Shown: positions 1 through 11,442, counted from the first letter of the stretch. The stretch: 64,000 nucleotides of DNA from Clarkia xantiana subsp. parviflora (GCA_036873135.1 JAPTYO010000007.1:21000763-21064762); one strand, 5' to 3'. Program-made: numbers and translations. The notes: a model not told the origin generated them from the letters alone.

Positions 1-226
1 TTGTATGTAGTGTACTCAAAGCATGAGATTGATAAATGACAAATTAAGGAACATTAGTAATGCAACTACTATTAAATTCGCTAGCATGTTTTATGCTTCT
101 TTTCACTTTGTACCTGCAATTCTAAATTTATTCTATTGAGCAGCATTCATAACCTTGTTCAGTAAGTTAAAGTTAAGGATCCAAGTTAGCAAAAAGCCTA
201 ATTCTTTGTTTGTTTCTCAACCATAG

Positions 227-977
227 GAGGATTGCCGAGCTAAAGGACTCCGAGACAGACACTGCCATTAAAGAAGTTATGTACATGCTCATCCTCTCCA
301 AATTCTCCGACATCAATGTCCTTCTGGTCCCAAAGTTTTCGGATTGTGTCTACAACGGAAGACTAGAGATTTGCCCCGTAAAAGATTGGGAGTTGGAGTC
401 CATTCACAGCGGCGATGTCCTTGATATGGTAAAACAACATGTGTATGCTGTCACCGGGTTAAAACCGAATGCTAGTGTTCGGGACCTCTGGACAACAACC
501 AAAATCCACAAACGCCTACTCAGCGACATATACAAAGCCTCGATCTTATATGGCTATTTCTTACAGTCTGTTTCCACAAGGTACAATCTTGAACACATTC
601 TTCGCTCCAAGATTCCACCTTTTTGCCGGAACAACAACAAAAACAACCTTGTATTTGGTCATAAACATGAAATGAAACCGAAAACTCCATTAGATCAAGC
701 GGTGGCATCGTTAAGTCGTGGAAAGTTGAGTTGTTATGTTATGGGGTTTGATTCGGAGACACTGCAGAGATGCAAGAAGGTGAAGTCCAGAGAAGCCATG
801 GATCTGATTGAGAAGCAAACTTGTGCATTGTTTGGGGAGGGAGATATGGAGAACGAGGTGATAGTGACGTCTTTTTCGAGTATGAAGAGATTGGTTCTTG
901 AGGGGGTGGGTTTCGGTTCGTTTCTTTGGGATGCAGAAGAGTATGTGGATTCTGTGTATAAACTCTGCAGCAACTGA
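227..977 (+). CDS. UV-B-induced protein At3g17800-like (DUF760), 3' exon only
   Basis: This is the last exon of a gene whose 5' part lies left of the window. An AG acceptor at 225-226 follows a pyrimidine-rich tract, and the open frame runs to TGA at 975-977. The encoded part (about 249 residues) begins with RRIAELKDSE and ends with the DUF760 hallmark stretch MKRLVLEGVGFGSFLWDAE followed by YVDSVY. SREAMDLIEKQTCALFG in the middle is also typical of the family. Arabidopsis At3g17800 and relatives are plastid-targeted proteins of unknown biochemistry, some UV-B responsive. The transit peptide must be in the missing upstream exon. The first codon here is split, with two bases coming from the previous exon. 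I am sure of the family; the function is unknown. Confidence 0.88.
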
Positions 978-2319
978 AGAGGAAACTTGAGTACAGAAGT
1001 AAGAGTGTGGTTCCATGCATATATATAGTATTAGAGTTCAGGTTAATTAACACCTTTACTAATATGAATAGCTAAGCTGCTTTTGGTTCTGTTTATAATA
1101 TATATAAGTATGGCTGAATGATGTATATAATAATCTTTTTGGTACCAGTGATCTCATCTATATACACTTACTAACTGCAACGTGTCTCCTTACTTTTTGT
1201 TTTCGGGTGTTATTATAATGAGTCATTAGAATAACATCCGTAATTCGTTTGCTTAATATTTATAATAATTTTATTTATACTTGATTTAGATTTCTAATTA
1301 ATGGATTAAAGTTGGCTCCTTATTCTACTGCGCTATGTTTCTACTTTCTTGATTTCTTCTCTTCACGTCATTATCAAGGATGGTAATTGAAACTTTGTGT
1401 GGAAGTTGTCTATTGGAAGGTCTGCCGAGTCATTGTTTAATTTGGTCTCCCTAGCTAGTTGAGCAACAACGATGACTGTGATTAAATTAATAACATAATC
1501 ATGTCTAATTGAATAATTGGAGAGGGTTGTTTCTATGTCCAAATCATACATTGTTCCACGAAATTCAAGGTGAATATATAAATAAATAAATATAATAAAA
1601 GAAAAATATCCATAACCAAGTTAATATATTTGATGGGTGTTGCTACAAACTGTGAAATTTCATGTGAAATTTCTATAGAAAGTGATATTGGGCCCCACCA
1701 AACACCAATACATTTGTTCATTTACTTTCTCTTTCTTACTTTCTATTAAAATTTCACAAGAAATTTCACATTTTAAAGATTTACTCATATTTGATATAGA
1801 CAAATTTCTTAAATCCTATTGATTATTCATTGATAAGTGAGCTATATAATTATCTCTTCTCTATTACATCAACTATAATTATCTCCTCTCTATTACATCA
1901 GCTATGGTCCAGTTTGTTTGTTTTTTACTTTACTAAAATATAGTTGATGTAAATATAGAATTTAAAACTGTTAAAACAAGAGAAAATGAATTAAATTGTA
2001 GACGAGAAATAAATTTGGGTAACTTTGCAATTATATTGAGGGACACGTGCTATTTTGACATTTAACGTCGAGATGGACTGAAAAAATCTTAAATAAATAG
2101 TCAGAGTTAGCATAAGTAAGTTTACTGACTAATAAAGAACATAACTAGATGAATAAAAACACAAAAAACAGCAATAATTGGGTTCACCAAATAAGTTATT
2201 TTCTCAATAAATAAAATTATAATAGTTGACAAATAAATTAGAGCAATTTGTCCTGGTCCTGCGTAACTGAATTCATAGCGTGACCATTCCACCGTGGCCG
2301 TCGTCTGATCCCAGCTCTG
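978..2319. other. Intergenic, AT-rich, one short foldback
   Basis: No coding frame here looks real. The stretch holds a small inverted repeat (1650-1772) and a local direct duplication near 1850-1910, where a phrase ending CTCTATTACATCA occurs twice. The rest is AT-rich sequence in which I see nothing definite. Confidence 0.5.
1650..1772. repeat. Short foldback (MITE-like) inverted repeat
   Basis: The left arm (1650-1683, CTGTGAAATTTCATGTG...) is the imperfect reverse complement of the right arm (1738-1772), separated by about 55 bases containing TTGGGCCCCACCA. The arms are about 34 bp with a few mismatches. I could not find a convincing target-site duplication, so the family is not assigned. 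Confidence 0.5.
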
Positions 2320-2822
2320 ATGATTTCCTCAGTCGTTTCAGGCATATCCTACGTGGCGGGGACCGTGTACTATGGCATCACATATATCCTCACGGTGGCC
2401 ACTGAATCCGCCGGCAGCGGCCTCCTCTCCTTGCTTTTCACGGCGGTTGACGGCCTCAGCTCCTTAGCTCTGTTCTTGCTCGACACGGTGCTCGATGTGG
2501 CGCTCTCAGCGGCCACATCAGCGGGTATATATAAAACCATATATATATATTTTGTCGTCTGAATTAGGATTTGGAGGTTTTTAATTAGTGTGTTTTGTAA
2601 CTACGTGCAGGAGATTTTTTGATGGAGTTGGCGCCGAGTGTTGCAATTGGGGTGTTCGATGCAGGGATGGAGGTGGTGAAGAAAGTGGGGGAGCTTCTGA
2701 AGGAGATGATGCATCTGATTATATGGACGGCTTGGGAGACCATTAAAGATGTTTTCTGCTTCATCTGGAGTTTCTGCCATGAAGGTTTCCTGTTCGTCTT
2801 TCAAAGAGTCAAACGTCACTGA
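2320..2822 (+). CDS. Small hydrophobic protein, two exons, unrecognised
   Basis: Model: exon 1 2320-2524, exon 2 2611-2822, joined in phase 1 across a GT-AG intron (donor at 2525, acceptor ending ACGTGCAG at 2610). The product is about 138 residues. Residues 1-70 are strongly hydrophobic and rich in Ser, Ala, Gly and Leu, with segments such as YYGITYILTVA and GLSSLALFLLDTVL. The second exon begins DFLMELAPSVAIGV, has an amphipathic lysine-containing helix, and ends in another hydrophobic run (FCFIWSFCHEGFLFVFQ) before a basic tail. I expect two or three membrane-embedded segments and see no cleavable signal. I do not recognise the family. A second gene of similar character starts about 700 bp downstream on the same strand, which suggests an old tandem pair. 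GC-rich codons stand out against the AT-rich flanks and support coding. Confidence 0.6.
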
Positions 2823-3527
2823 TATTAACTTTCAATCTGAAAGTTTTAGTGTAGCATCCGGAACCTGCAGTAATCCCAGTAATTATGATAATAAATCTTC
2901 TGACTTTGTACTTATTATAAAAATTTATAACTATTATTTGTGCATATATGGATTTAAGGTAAAATAAAATTATTATTGTTGTTTATTGAGTTTTTTTTTG
3001 TTTATATACAATTGTTTCCATAATTTCGGACCGAGAGCATAAATGTTAAAGTACTTCCCAATGTGGATCGGGCTGTCTTATGAACGCAACTTGTTTTACC
3101 AGTTGGTCCAACCAACTTAAGTCTAAAAAGTACTCTGTTGACTTTTTTTTTTGGTAAATGACGTGGTGGTCTTAAATGTCATTCTAAGTACACCTAACAA
3201 TAACATATACACGTACGTAGATGCTAGATATGTATAATAAAATATTTATTATTATTATTATGGCCAAAGTATAGGATATTTTCTCAACGACCCACTTTTC
3301 CTACCTATCATCCTATGCATGCATTAAAAAAAACGTATACGTACGCGTTCTATTTAGGCTATCTATCTATCTATCTTCTTCTTTTTTTTCTTTTACATAT
3401 TCTTTTCTTAAAAGTTCGCAAATTTTATAAGATACAAATATATATGGTTGAATATTCTTCGTCTTTGTAAGTGAGAGTTGAGAAGAGTGTGTGTGTATAT
3501 CCTTCTTCCATCTTCTTCCCTCGGAAA
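2823..3527. other. Spacer between the two small membrane-protein genes
   Basis: AT-rich, with no convincing coding frame. It contains short simple repeats: (TAT)n near 3245-3260 and (CTAT)n near 3359-3376. The last 100 bases should include the promoter and 5' leader of the gene starting at 3528, but no element can be named with confidence. Confidence 0.4.
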
Positions 3528-3905
3528 ATGAGAGCCACCGTGAAGTCACTGGTCAACATATTTGCGGCGGCCGCCATCTCCATCCTCCTCTTCTACACAG
3601 TACCCTTCATCTTCTCCCTCCTTAAAGCCATCTCCTACTATCTCTTCTACATCGCCTTCTCCATCCCCGCCCTCATCTACCAACTCTCCTCCTACGCCGT
3701 TGACTTTGTCGGCAAGCTCGCCGCCCTTATCTTCAAGGCCTTGGGCTACATAATCGAGTGCATCACTGAGGTGGGCCCCTCCGTTCTTATGACTCTTTGG
3801 GAAGTGCTCAGAGCTCTAGGCACCAGAGCTTGGTCGGCTCTTAAAGCCGTCGCGGGGCTGGTTATCGGAGCGGAGGGCGGTCGTCCAGGTGATCATGAAC
3901 TGTGA
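3528..3905 (+). CDS. Small hydrophobic protein, single exon as seen, unrecognised
   Basis: The frame from ATG 3528 to TGA 3903-3905 encodes 125 residues. The ATG is chosen because composition turns GC-rich and hydrophobic there, while the upstream in-frame bases look like leader. The sequence is almost continuously hydrophobic from residue 8 to 85 (segments ISILLFYTVPFIFSLL, YYLFYIAFSIPALIY, AALIFKALGYIIECI), implying several membrane helices, followed by a short charged tail ending GRPGDHEL. CCAG before GTGATC near 3890 could be a splice donor, in which case the last few residues are intron read-through and another exon follows. The motif EVGPSV here and ELAPSV in the gene at 2320 occupy comparable positions, hinting at common origin. 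I do not recognise the family. Confidence 0.6.
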   Translation: MRATVKSLVNIFAAAAISILLFYTVPFIFSLLKAISYYLFYIAFSIPALIYQLSSYAVDFVGKLAALIFKALGYIIECITEVGPSVLMTLWEVLRALGTRAWSALKAVAGLVIGAEGGRPGDHEL

Positions 3906-4078
3906 CACCCCCAATTTGTCCCACGTCCTATAAAAAACTGTAATTTGACTCTTAGATAAGTAAGATATGTACTGTTTAGATCCTAAAAGATTCCTCATTT
4001 TCTGTAGTCAGATTAGACTAAATTGAGTTATTAAGGATAGTTGTTCGGAGTATGTGTGTGACAACAACTCATGAAACT

Positions 4079-4570
4079 TATTTAGTGTTTTATGTTTATT
4101 TAATTTTGTTTTTGGTGTTTTAAAATTAAATTGTTGCTTTTGCACGTTTTATGTTTCATTTTAGTTGTCTTTCAGTATCTCCGTACGTCTATTTTTATAT
4201 TTTTAGTCATTTCCATCAACCCATTTATAATTTCTCACTTTCTATTTTTCAAAAAATCGTTCAATCCTCACCCCCAAAATTGAATATTTAAAAGATAAGG
4301 TTTCCTTCAGAGTGGTGTGGAGTAATTTCCAACGACAACGAAATGAAATTTACCGGCGCGAACGCGGCCAACTTCTCAGGTAACGGCCCGACAAGGTGAC
4401 GGAAATGGAGTGTGCAGAGGAGTTCAAGTTTAACAGTCGGTTTCGTCGGGATTGACTTTTCTAAGGTAATCACACGGAGACACCGAAAGACAAAAAAATA
4501 AAATATGAAACCCAAAAATAACAACTTGACTCTGAAACACCAAAAATAACATGAAGTAAAATACTAAATA
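4079..4570. mobile_element. Non-autonomous TIR element, diverged copy of the 7155/32059 family
   Basis: TATTTAGT at 4079 is matched by ACTAAATA ending at 4570, and roughly 115 bases at each end are imperfect inverted repeats. The core (about 4300-4470) matches, in inverse orientation, the cores of the elements at 7155-7679 and 32059-32579, sharing phrases about GTGTGGAGTA, TCCCGACGAAAC and GTGATTAC. It carries no transposase and lies in the promoter-side spacer of the quinone oxidoreductase gene. I could not fix a target-site duplication. Confidence 0.6.
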
Positions 4571-4988
4571 GGGTCTTAACCCAAATATAGAGAGATTGTA
4601 CCGTGCATTTTAATGAAGTACGTAGTCTAGAAATTGTTCATTAACAGAATAATTAATGAACTTTTTGTCTTTTTACATGTGTTAGAGTGCTAGTTTGTTT
4701 GGTTTCATTTTGATGTGCACCCAAAATGAGCGAATATTTAAAATCCTCTCATTACTAATTCTACTTCCTAGAATAATCCGTAATCAAATGAATAAGATTA
4801 TGTTTTCTTGCCAAAATACAAGAAACAAGTCCCCACTCCCCATCTATCTCTAACACCAATTCTCTTGACAAGGGCTCCAGTTCTTGATGATTTGTTCCAT
4901 CTATCCATCCCTCACAACTGTAACTTCCATCCCAAGAAACCGCTCTCTGTTTTTCCATCTATCAAAATAGTATAAACCCAGAGAGAGA

Positions 4989-6700
4989 ATGTCTGCCTGC
5001 AGCGTTATGAAGGCTGTGCAGATCAATGGCTATGGCGGCGGAGCTGCAGCTCTTAAGGTACATGCTCTATGGACTGTGTATCCATATTGGAATTTCTTGC
5101 ATAGCAAGGCAAAAGGGTTGGGTCTTCAACAACTCCTCCAAATTATATTTGGGTTGGGCTAAAATACAATTGAGTGCAAATGCAATCGAATTCCAACTCA
5201 TTAGATCAATATATACTTTGACATATTTTATAACCTTTAAAATATAATTAAGTTTCTCTCTCATAAAATCTGATTGATTCTTTTGTAAATGATAACTATA
5301 AATATGACATCATTTTTAGCCAAGCCCATTATAGTTTTAAGCACGAAGCCGCGATGAGGTAATACCCCTCTCAAATTTGAGTGACCTGTGTTTTTAACCT
5401 TAAAAAATATAATTATTCTCGAATCGACCCTTTAAAATTATTTATCCCTGATTTTTTTGTTTATTTATCTATAGTTCAACTTTTTCCCGTACAAAAAAAA
5501 AATATCTAGCTTCGACCCTTTTTTCATATTGCTTCTGCTGATGTTTCTTGCGCAGCACGTCGAAATTCCGGTTCCAGTGCCGAAGAAAAATGAGATTTTG
5601 ATAAAACTGGAAGCAGCAAGCTTGAATCCTGTGGACTGGAAAATACAGAAGGGTCAACTGAGGCCTATCTTCCCATATAGATTCCCTTATATTCCTGGTA
5701 ATATAATTAATTATTTAATTAACTACTTCACAAAAAGTCTTATATTTTACTGATGAAACATGTTTTACAAAACAAAAAAAATGGTTCTTGTTTCTCGAAA
5801 CAGCCACGGATGTGGCCGGAGAAGTTGTCGAGGTCGGAAAAGGCGTCGAGAATTTCAAGCCCGGGGACAAAGTAGTGTCACTACTAAACCACTTGGTAAT
5901 CAACGTTTAATTTCTTAATCAAGAAAAACAGAACACAAGTTCATATCAAGATTTTAGGCAGTTGGTTAGTGGTTAGTCTAAACTTTTACACGGTATACCA
6001 GTGTGGAGGTGGACTTGCAGAGTTTGCAGTGGCAAAAGAAACCCTAACCGTCACAAGGCCGCCCGAAGTCTCCGCCATCGAAGCGGCAGGCCTCCCTGTT
6101 GCTGCCCTGACCGCCCTCCAAGCCCTAACCCGATCAGGTGGGCTCAAACTAGTCAACCCCGACACAACCCACATTGTCAAAAACATCCTAGTAACTGCCG
6201 CATCTGGCGGCATGGGCCACTACGTTGTCCAGCTGGCAAAGCTCGGGAACAACCACGTAACTGCCACCTGCGGGGCCCGCAACCTTGACCTTGTCAGGAG
6301 CCTCGGAGCCGATGAGGTCATCGACTATAGAACCCCAGAGGGGTCCGCCCTGATGAGCCCTTCAGGACGGAAGTACGATGTGGTGGTCCACTGCGCAAGA
6401 GGCATTTCGTGGTCGACATTTGAGCCGAACTTGAGCGAGCACGGGAAGGTTATTGACATAACTCCAGGGCCGAGTTCATTGATAACTTGTGCTCTAAGGA
6501 AACTCGTGTGCTCAAAAAAGAGCATCGTGCCTTTGCTTTTAATGCCTAAATGCAAGGATTTAGAGTTTCTTGTTGGGTTGGTGAAGGAAGGGAAGATTAA
6601 GACTGTGGTTGACTCGAAGCATCCTTTGAGTTTGGCTGAGGTTGCTTGGGGCCGAAGTATTGATGGACATGCAACCGGGAAGATTGTCGTGGAGGCTTAG
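4989..6700 (+). CDS. Chloroplast envelope quinone oxidoreductase homolog (ceQORH, At4g13010-like)
   Basis: Model: exons 4989-5057, 5556-5697, 5804-5895 and 6002-6700, all GT-AG and in phase, giving 333 residues (Arabidopsis ceQORH is about 329). It is a zinc-independent, NADPH-dependent member of the medium-chain dehydrogenase/reductase superfamily. Relatives reduce quinones or alpha,beta-unsaturated oxo-lipids at the plastid envelope. The N-terminal catalytic fold includes LEAASLNPVDWKIQKG and TDVAGEVVEVG. The nucleotide-binding loop AASGGMG is near residues 167-173, followed by HYVVQLAKLG, TATCGARN and SLGADEVIDY. The C-terminus IDGHATGKIVVEA matches family ends. There is no classic cleavable transit peptide, which agrees with the known internal targeting of ceQORH. 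The last acceptor (6000-6001) abuts a repeat-like stretch also found in the calmodulin-like gene intron. A possible polyadenylation signal AATAAA lies at 6730. Confidence 0.9.
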
Positions 6701-7154
6701 ACCAAGGAGTCAGACATTTGTTTAGTATAAATAAATGGTTAAATGGTCTTTTTCTACAATAGGTTAAGTTGCCTTCTGTAACATTTTTTAAAACTTTTGG
6801 TTATATTTGATTCACTTGTTAGTTTTTTTTTTTTTTTTTTTTGGCCAAATTCACTTGTTAGTTGATTGTTAGTTTTGACGGTTAAGTAATACGTATTTTG
6901 TATGTCATTTGTTCTCTATTTTTTTTTTTCAATTATTTCCCCAATTTATATTTCTAACTTTTTTATATAATTTAATTCCTAATCAATTTAATCAGACCTA
7001 TGAACAATTGATCTAATTAGGGATCGATCCTTAACTGGATCAGACCCTAGTAAGAATTTGCGCATAGCTGAGTTAAACCCTAGTTAGGTCACCCCAAAGA
7101 ACGCTAACGTAGAAAAAAAAAATTTAACGGTTTTCTGGAATAATATAATTGTAA

Positions 7155-7679
7155 GGGTTAAGAACCTATAAACTGTCCAAGATTTGCCCAATGTTAAAAT
7201 TTGGTGTCTGAAGTTCAAAATGTTAAAATTGAGTATCCCAGGTTTCATTTTTGTTGAAATTTGGTGTCTCGGTGTGATTACTTTAGAGAACCCAATCCCG
7301 ACGAAACTGATTGTCAAATTCGAGCACCTATGCACGCTCCATTCTCCTCACATTGTCGGGACCGTCTCTTAAGAAGTTGGTCGCATCCGCGCAAGTAAAT
7401 CCAACTCCGTTGTCGTTGGAAAGTACTCCACACCACTTTGCTGAAAACGTTTTCTTTTGAAAGTTCAAGTTTTTGGGGAAATTTGACGATTTTATAAAAA
7501 GTAAAGAGTGATGGATTATGAGTGGGTAAGTGGATTGATGAAAATGATTGAAGTGAGAAAAAAAAAAACGTGTAAAAACACCAAATTTTAACAAAAATGA
7601 AACCTGAGACACTCCATTTTAACGCTTTAAATTTCAGACACTAAATTTTAACATTGGACTATTTATAGGTTCTTAACCC
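7155..7679. mobile_element. Mutator-like MITE, 525 bp
   Basis: Inverted ends GGGTTAAGAACCTATAAA and its complement are flanked by perfect 9-bp direct repeats TAATTGTAA (7146-7154 and 7680-7688). The terminal repeats extend imperfectly for about 100 bases, through an ATGTTAAAATTTGGTGTCTGAA-like stretch. The core is shared with 4079-4570 and 32059-32579. It has no coding capacity. The 9-bp duplication and long terminal repeats favour the Mutator superfamily. Confidence 0.8.
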
Positions 7680-8017
7680 TAATTGTAAAAAGAATAGAAT
7701 TTGGCAAGAACAGTAGAAGCCATGCTCGAAGCCTCTATCTGGGAAAATTGGAAAATTAATGAATTCCAGAGTTGGTACATTCTAGTCGGGATTTATAAAA
7801 ACCCTGAAAAAGAACCAAAATTACAAAAGAGTCAACCATGGAAAACACATAAACTAAACCCAATTTGTTTCAGCGTGATAAATTGCTACACACACAGAAT
7901 TCCCCATCAGCAGCTGCCCCAGTTACGCTTCTATCTGTATGTGGAAGAACGAATCACAGGCACAAAAATGAAGCAGCGTATAAGATATAAGCTTTAAGCC
8001 ATTACTCAAATTTGCCA

Positions 8018-10057
8018 TTACCCTTCTTCCACAGCTTTTGAAATGCTCTGCAAAAACGCAGCCCTTGCAGCTGAATCATTCGAAAAATGACCGAGCACAG
8101 CAATCGTAGCAGTGCTACTACCTAGTTTCTCAATCCCCCTCGAGATCATACATGTGTGATTCGCCTCCACAACCACCATAACATCTCCCCCCACTATCTG
8201 CGACACGGTCTCTGCAATCTGCCTTGTCAGCCTTTCTTGCACCTGAAGCTTGAACCCGTAAAAATGGACTATTGAGTGAAGAAGCGATTTTGCAACCGGG
8301 ATAAACCCCAAGTACCCGATATGAACAACCCCGTGGAACGGAAGGAGATGGTGCTCGCATTGAGACCAGAATGATAGATTCAATTCCGAATGGATTTTCT
8401 TCTTCTCTCCGTGGTTTTTTATTTCTACTCCGTTTGATTTGCAGAAACCGTTGAGTTTCATGTCCAGTTTGGTGTTCTGGAAGTTCATGAGCCATTTGAG
8501 GAACCGAGATGGTGTCCCCACGAGCTCTTTCCTAGCCGGGTCTTCACCCAGAGAGCGAATAATAGAGCTCACGGCAGAAACCATGCCCGGGTTCAACGGT
8601 CCAGTGGCTGAGACTCGGGATGGGCACCAAGACTTTGCAGTTACATCCCTAGACTTTATCAGCTCGATGCTAACCCCCCTGAATTTGAGGAGACTGAGGA
8701 AATCAGCCCAAGAATCTGCATTTTCATGCTTGAAAAGACCCGATCCGGAGCTAACCACAATCTCTGACCAACTATTGTGGTTTGAGTCGAGGAGGATTGA
8801 TTCTAGGGTTGGGAAACAAACATGTGAGCAACGGAGGATCACAGCAACTCCAGATGGGTCGATCCCGTTATGCAAAGCAGAGCAGATTTCATCAGCAAGG
8901 CGGTTCGGTTCTTGAAGCCTTTTGGCAAATACATCGGCTACCCTAGAGAGTTTGCTCAACCCTACAACGCGGTGTCCAGAAGGGACATAACCCACATGGC
9001 ATCTGACCTGGAAAGGGAGCAAGCAAGACTCACAGTAGGAGAAGAGGTCGAGGTCCCGAACCACCACAAGCCCACCTACCCCTCCAGCATTACCAATTCC
9101 TTTGTCTAAACCCGCTTCGGGGAACAAAGCACCTTGAACAATGTCCTTTGCTTTTTGTGTATAACCTATATCATAAGACAAACAAACAGATACTTTAGGT
9201 TCAAGTTATCTCAATTTGATTTGACATGACAAAAAAATGAACTTTTAACCTTGTATTATTCGGGTTTATGATTACTCGAGAGATCAGATACGAAGACAAA
9301 AAAGAGAACCCCATGAAGAAAGGCTTGCAATAGGTAACAGATGATCCAAACGTTTGAAGCACAACCGATTCATGCTCATCAATTACAATACCAACCAAAT
9401 TGAGAGATTAAATCCAACACTAAACTGTGTCAGGTTTCAATAAACTCAAAATTTCCATAACTTATTACAACTAAATGCATCCTCTCTATAGAAGTAAGCA
9501 GAGATTTGAGTGCTGGAAAAAAAAACCCAGAGAAGTATTAAAAGCTAGTAGAGGTTGTCAAAAGTTAAAACATTTCAGAACCACAACCACACAAAAGTAA
9601 ATAATTTCATGTGGATGAACCAAAAAATGATTTATCTTGTAGCCATGTACTTGTCATTACTTGATCATAGATGGTGACATAGACTGCAACCGTACCACCT
9701 AACTAACAAAGCTAACTCAATGCAGCAAAGACCCCAAAAGCAGCCATGAAATAATGTAAACACAGCTCAATAAAGTCGCATCGCATAAGACAAAGAAGTA
9801 AAATAGGAAACGTGAGGCATGAAAAGTCACGTTAGAGAAGAGCTATATAAGATAGACTGATTGATACCTCTGGTTCCTTCACGGAAGGCCTTGGCGACTC
9901 GAAGTGGGGTCTTACGAATGCCCTCTCTGTTAACATCTTCACCCAAACCCTGCAGCAGAACTCTGACGGAATCTTCAATAGCTAAGGCTTCAGGTTCGTC
10001 GAGCTTCACTCCATTTTCAAGCTCCTCGCAGAAATGTCCCTCATCCAACGCGCCCAT
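8018..10057 (-). CDS. GCH1: GTP cyclohydrolase I, plant two-domain type
   Basis: Model on the minus strand: exon 1 10057-9868, exon 2 9165-8018, GT-AG, phase 1, giving 445 residues. It converts GTP to dihydroneopterin triphosphate, the first step of the pterin branch of folate synthesis, and acts in the cytosol. The N-terminus MGALDEG and the stretch EDVNREGIRKTPLRVAKAF match plant GCHI. Plant enzymes are two GCHI-like domains in tandem, and neither alone has a full active site. Here domain 1 (about 30-210) has SYCESCLLPF, with C108 and C111 but no histidine in the zinc position. Domain 2 (about 235-440) has FWSQCEHHLLPF (C333, H335, H336) and NHTCMISRG (C402), a complete Cys-His-Cys zinc set. 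The loop after HIGY in domain 2 is short (LGFIPVAKS) compared with Arabidopsis. The intron is about 700 bp. Confidence 0.93.
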
Positions 10058-10830
10058 CTCCCACCGACTCAGATCTCAGAGATCTGAAATCTCAGCAATG
10101 GGTGGAAACAGAGAAGCACCCAGATCAGATCTCTGCTTCACCGTCACCTACAGCAATGGATGATGAAGATGTCGTCGGGATATTAGAGAGGGACGGATCA
10201 CAGAATGGAGGGAGATGGATGGCGGTTCGGATGCAGAAAAGCAGAGCTTGATGATGAATTGAGGAAGAAGAAGGTGAGGATAACAATGGCGGAAGGTGGA
10301 GAATAAAGAGAATAAAGGGGATGGGGATGAGGATGAGATATAGGACCTACCTACCACCTTTGGGAAGGGGCAGGGTGGGGATGGGGCGGCTCTGGTTCTC
10401 TTCTCTCTTCCTACGGCAGCTTCAAGGGTCGGTAGCTTCCCACCAATCTCTTTCTGCCTCAATCTTGTCTTGCAAATAACACCAAATAGGGCGGAGGCAT
10501 GAACCCGATTGCCTTCAATGCACCCTATATTTTTCCCCTCTTCTATTTTTACCCTTACATTTTAATGTTCGCATCATGAGGTGTATATATATATATTATA
10601 TAGTCGAGTGGGATATCTCTTATAGAATGCAATTCTTAAGAAAAGGGTTAAACTGTCTTTTAGTGTTGTATGTTTGGTTAGTATAGGTTATAAGTGTTAT
10701 ATGTTTTATTTTGTAGATTTTTGGTGCTATATGTTTGCATTTTGACAAACCAAACAACATAATGTGGATGTAATGCGGGACATAATGTGAGATTACATCA
10801 CACCTTACACTTAATGTGGGACATATATGG
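10058..10830. other. GCH1 upstream region and start of a transposon-rich interval
   Basis: The first 400 bases upstream of the GCH1 start are CT/GA-rich on the minus strand and probably hold its leader and promoter; no element can be named. At 10484-10564 lies an 81-bp segment beginning AAATAGGGCGGAG that recurs at 11322-11402. From about 10634 to 10735 there is a stretch resembling the terminal repeat of the 61459-63804 element, fused to hAT-like sequence containing ATAATGTG. Confidence 0.45.
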
Positions 10831-11073
10831 ACCTTTCTACAATGCTTTTGGAGCACCATGCTTTTGCCACTAATTTTTTTATTTTTCTATTGCCCTAAAG
10901 GTGAACCTCATAGGGAAATTGATATTATTAATAGTATGATACACATCATAGGTGTAGTTAAAAAAAATCATATTTTTTCATACTTTTAAAGTTTTACTTA
11001 TGTTACAATTAAGTCCACCATAGTATTAAAAAAACCAAAAGCATGGTACTCCCAAAGCATGGTAGAAAAATCC
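10831..11073. mobile_element. Small Mutator-like MITE, 243 bp, 11-bp duplication
   Basis: Terminal inverted repeats of about 35 bp (CTTTCTACAATGCTTTTGG against its near complement) are flanked by identical GACATATATGG copies at 10820-10830 and 11074-11084. The interior carries GGTGAACCTCATAGGGAAA and TTAATAGTATGAT. Related copies lie at about 11113-11310 (opposite orientation, partial) and 59822-60042. It is inserted inside an older hAT-like sequence. Confidence 0.8.
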
Positions 11074-11112
11074 GACATATATGGATGTAATGTTTTTGTT
11101 TTTTTTTTTATT

Positions 11113-11310
11113 ACTGAGGTGGACTTAATTGTAACATATGCAAAACTTTAAAAGTATGAAAAATTATGAATTTTTATAATTACACCTAATATTTGCATCA
11201 TACTATTAATAATATCAATTTCTTTCTAGGTTCACCTTTAAGACAACAGAAAAATACAAAACCAAGTACCAAAAACATGGTGTTTGTGGATCATAATAAA
11301 AAGAACCATC
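11113..11310. repeat. Partial, inverted copy of the 10831-11073 MITE
   Basis: The stretch from about GAGGTGGACTTAATTGTAAC through TATTAATAATATCAATTTC to CACCTTTAAGACAACAG is the reverse complement of the body of the preceding element with scattered changes. The two copies therefore face each other, with about 40 bases between. The left end appears lost. Confidence 0.65.
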
Positions 11311-11442
11311 CAAATAGCAACAAATAGGGCGGAGACGTGAAGGCGATAGCGTTCAATGCACCCTATATTTCCTTCATCTTCTAGTTTTACCCTTACATTT
11401 TAGGGGGCGTTTGAATTTTTTTTTTTTTTTTTTGCTGGGTCG

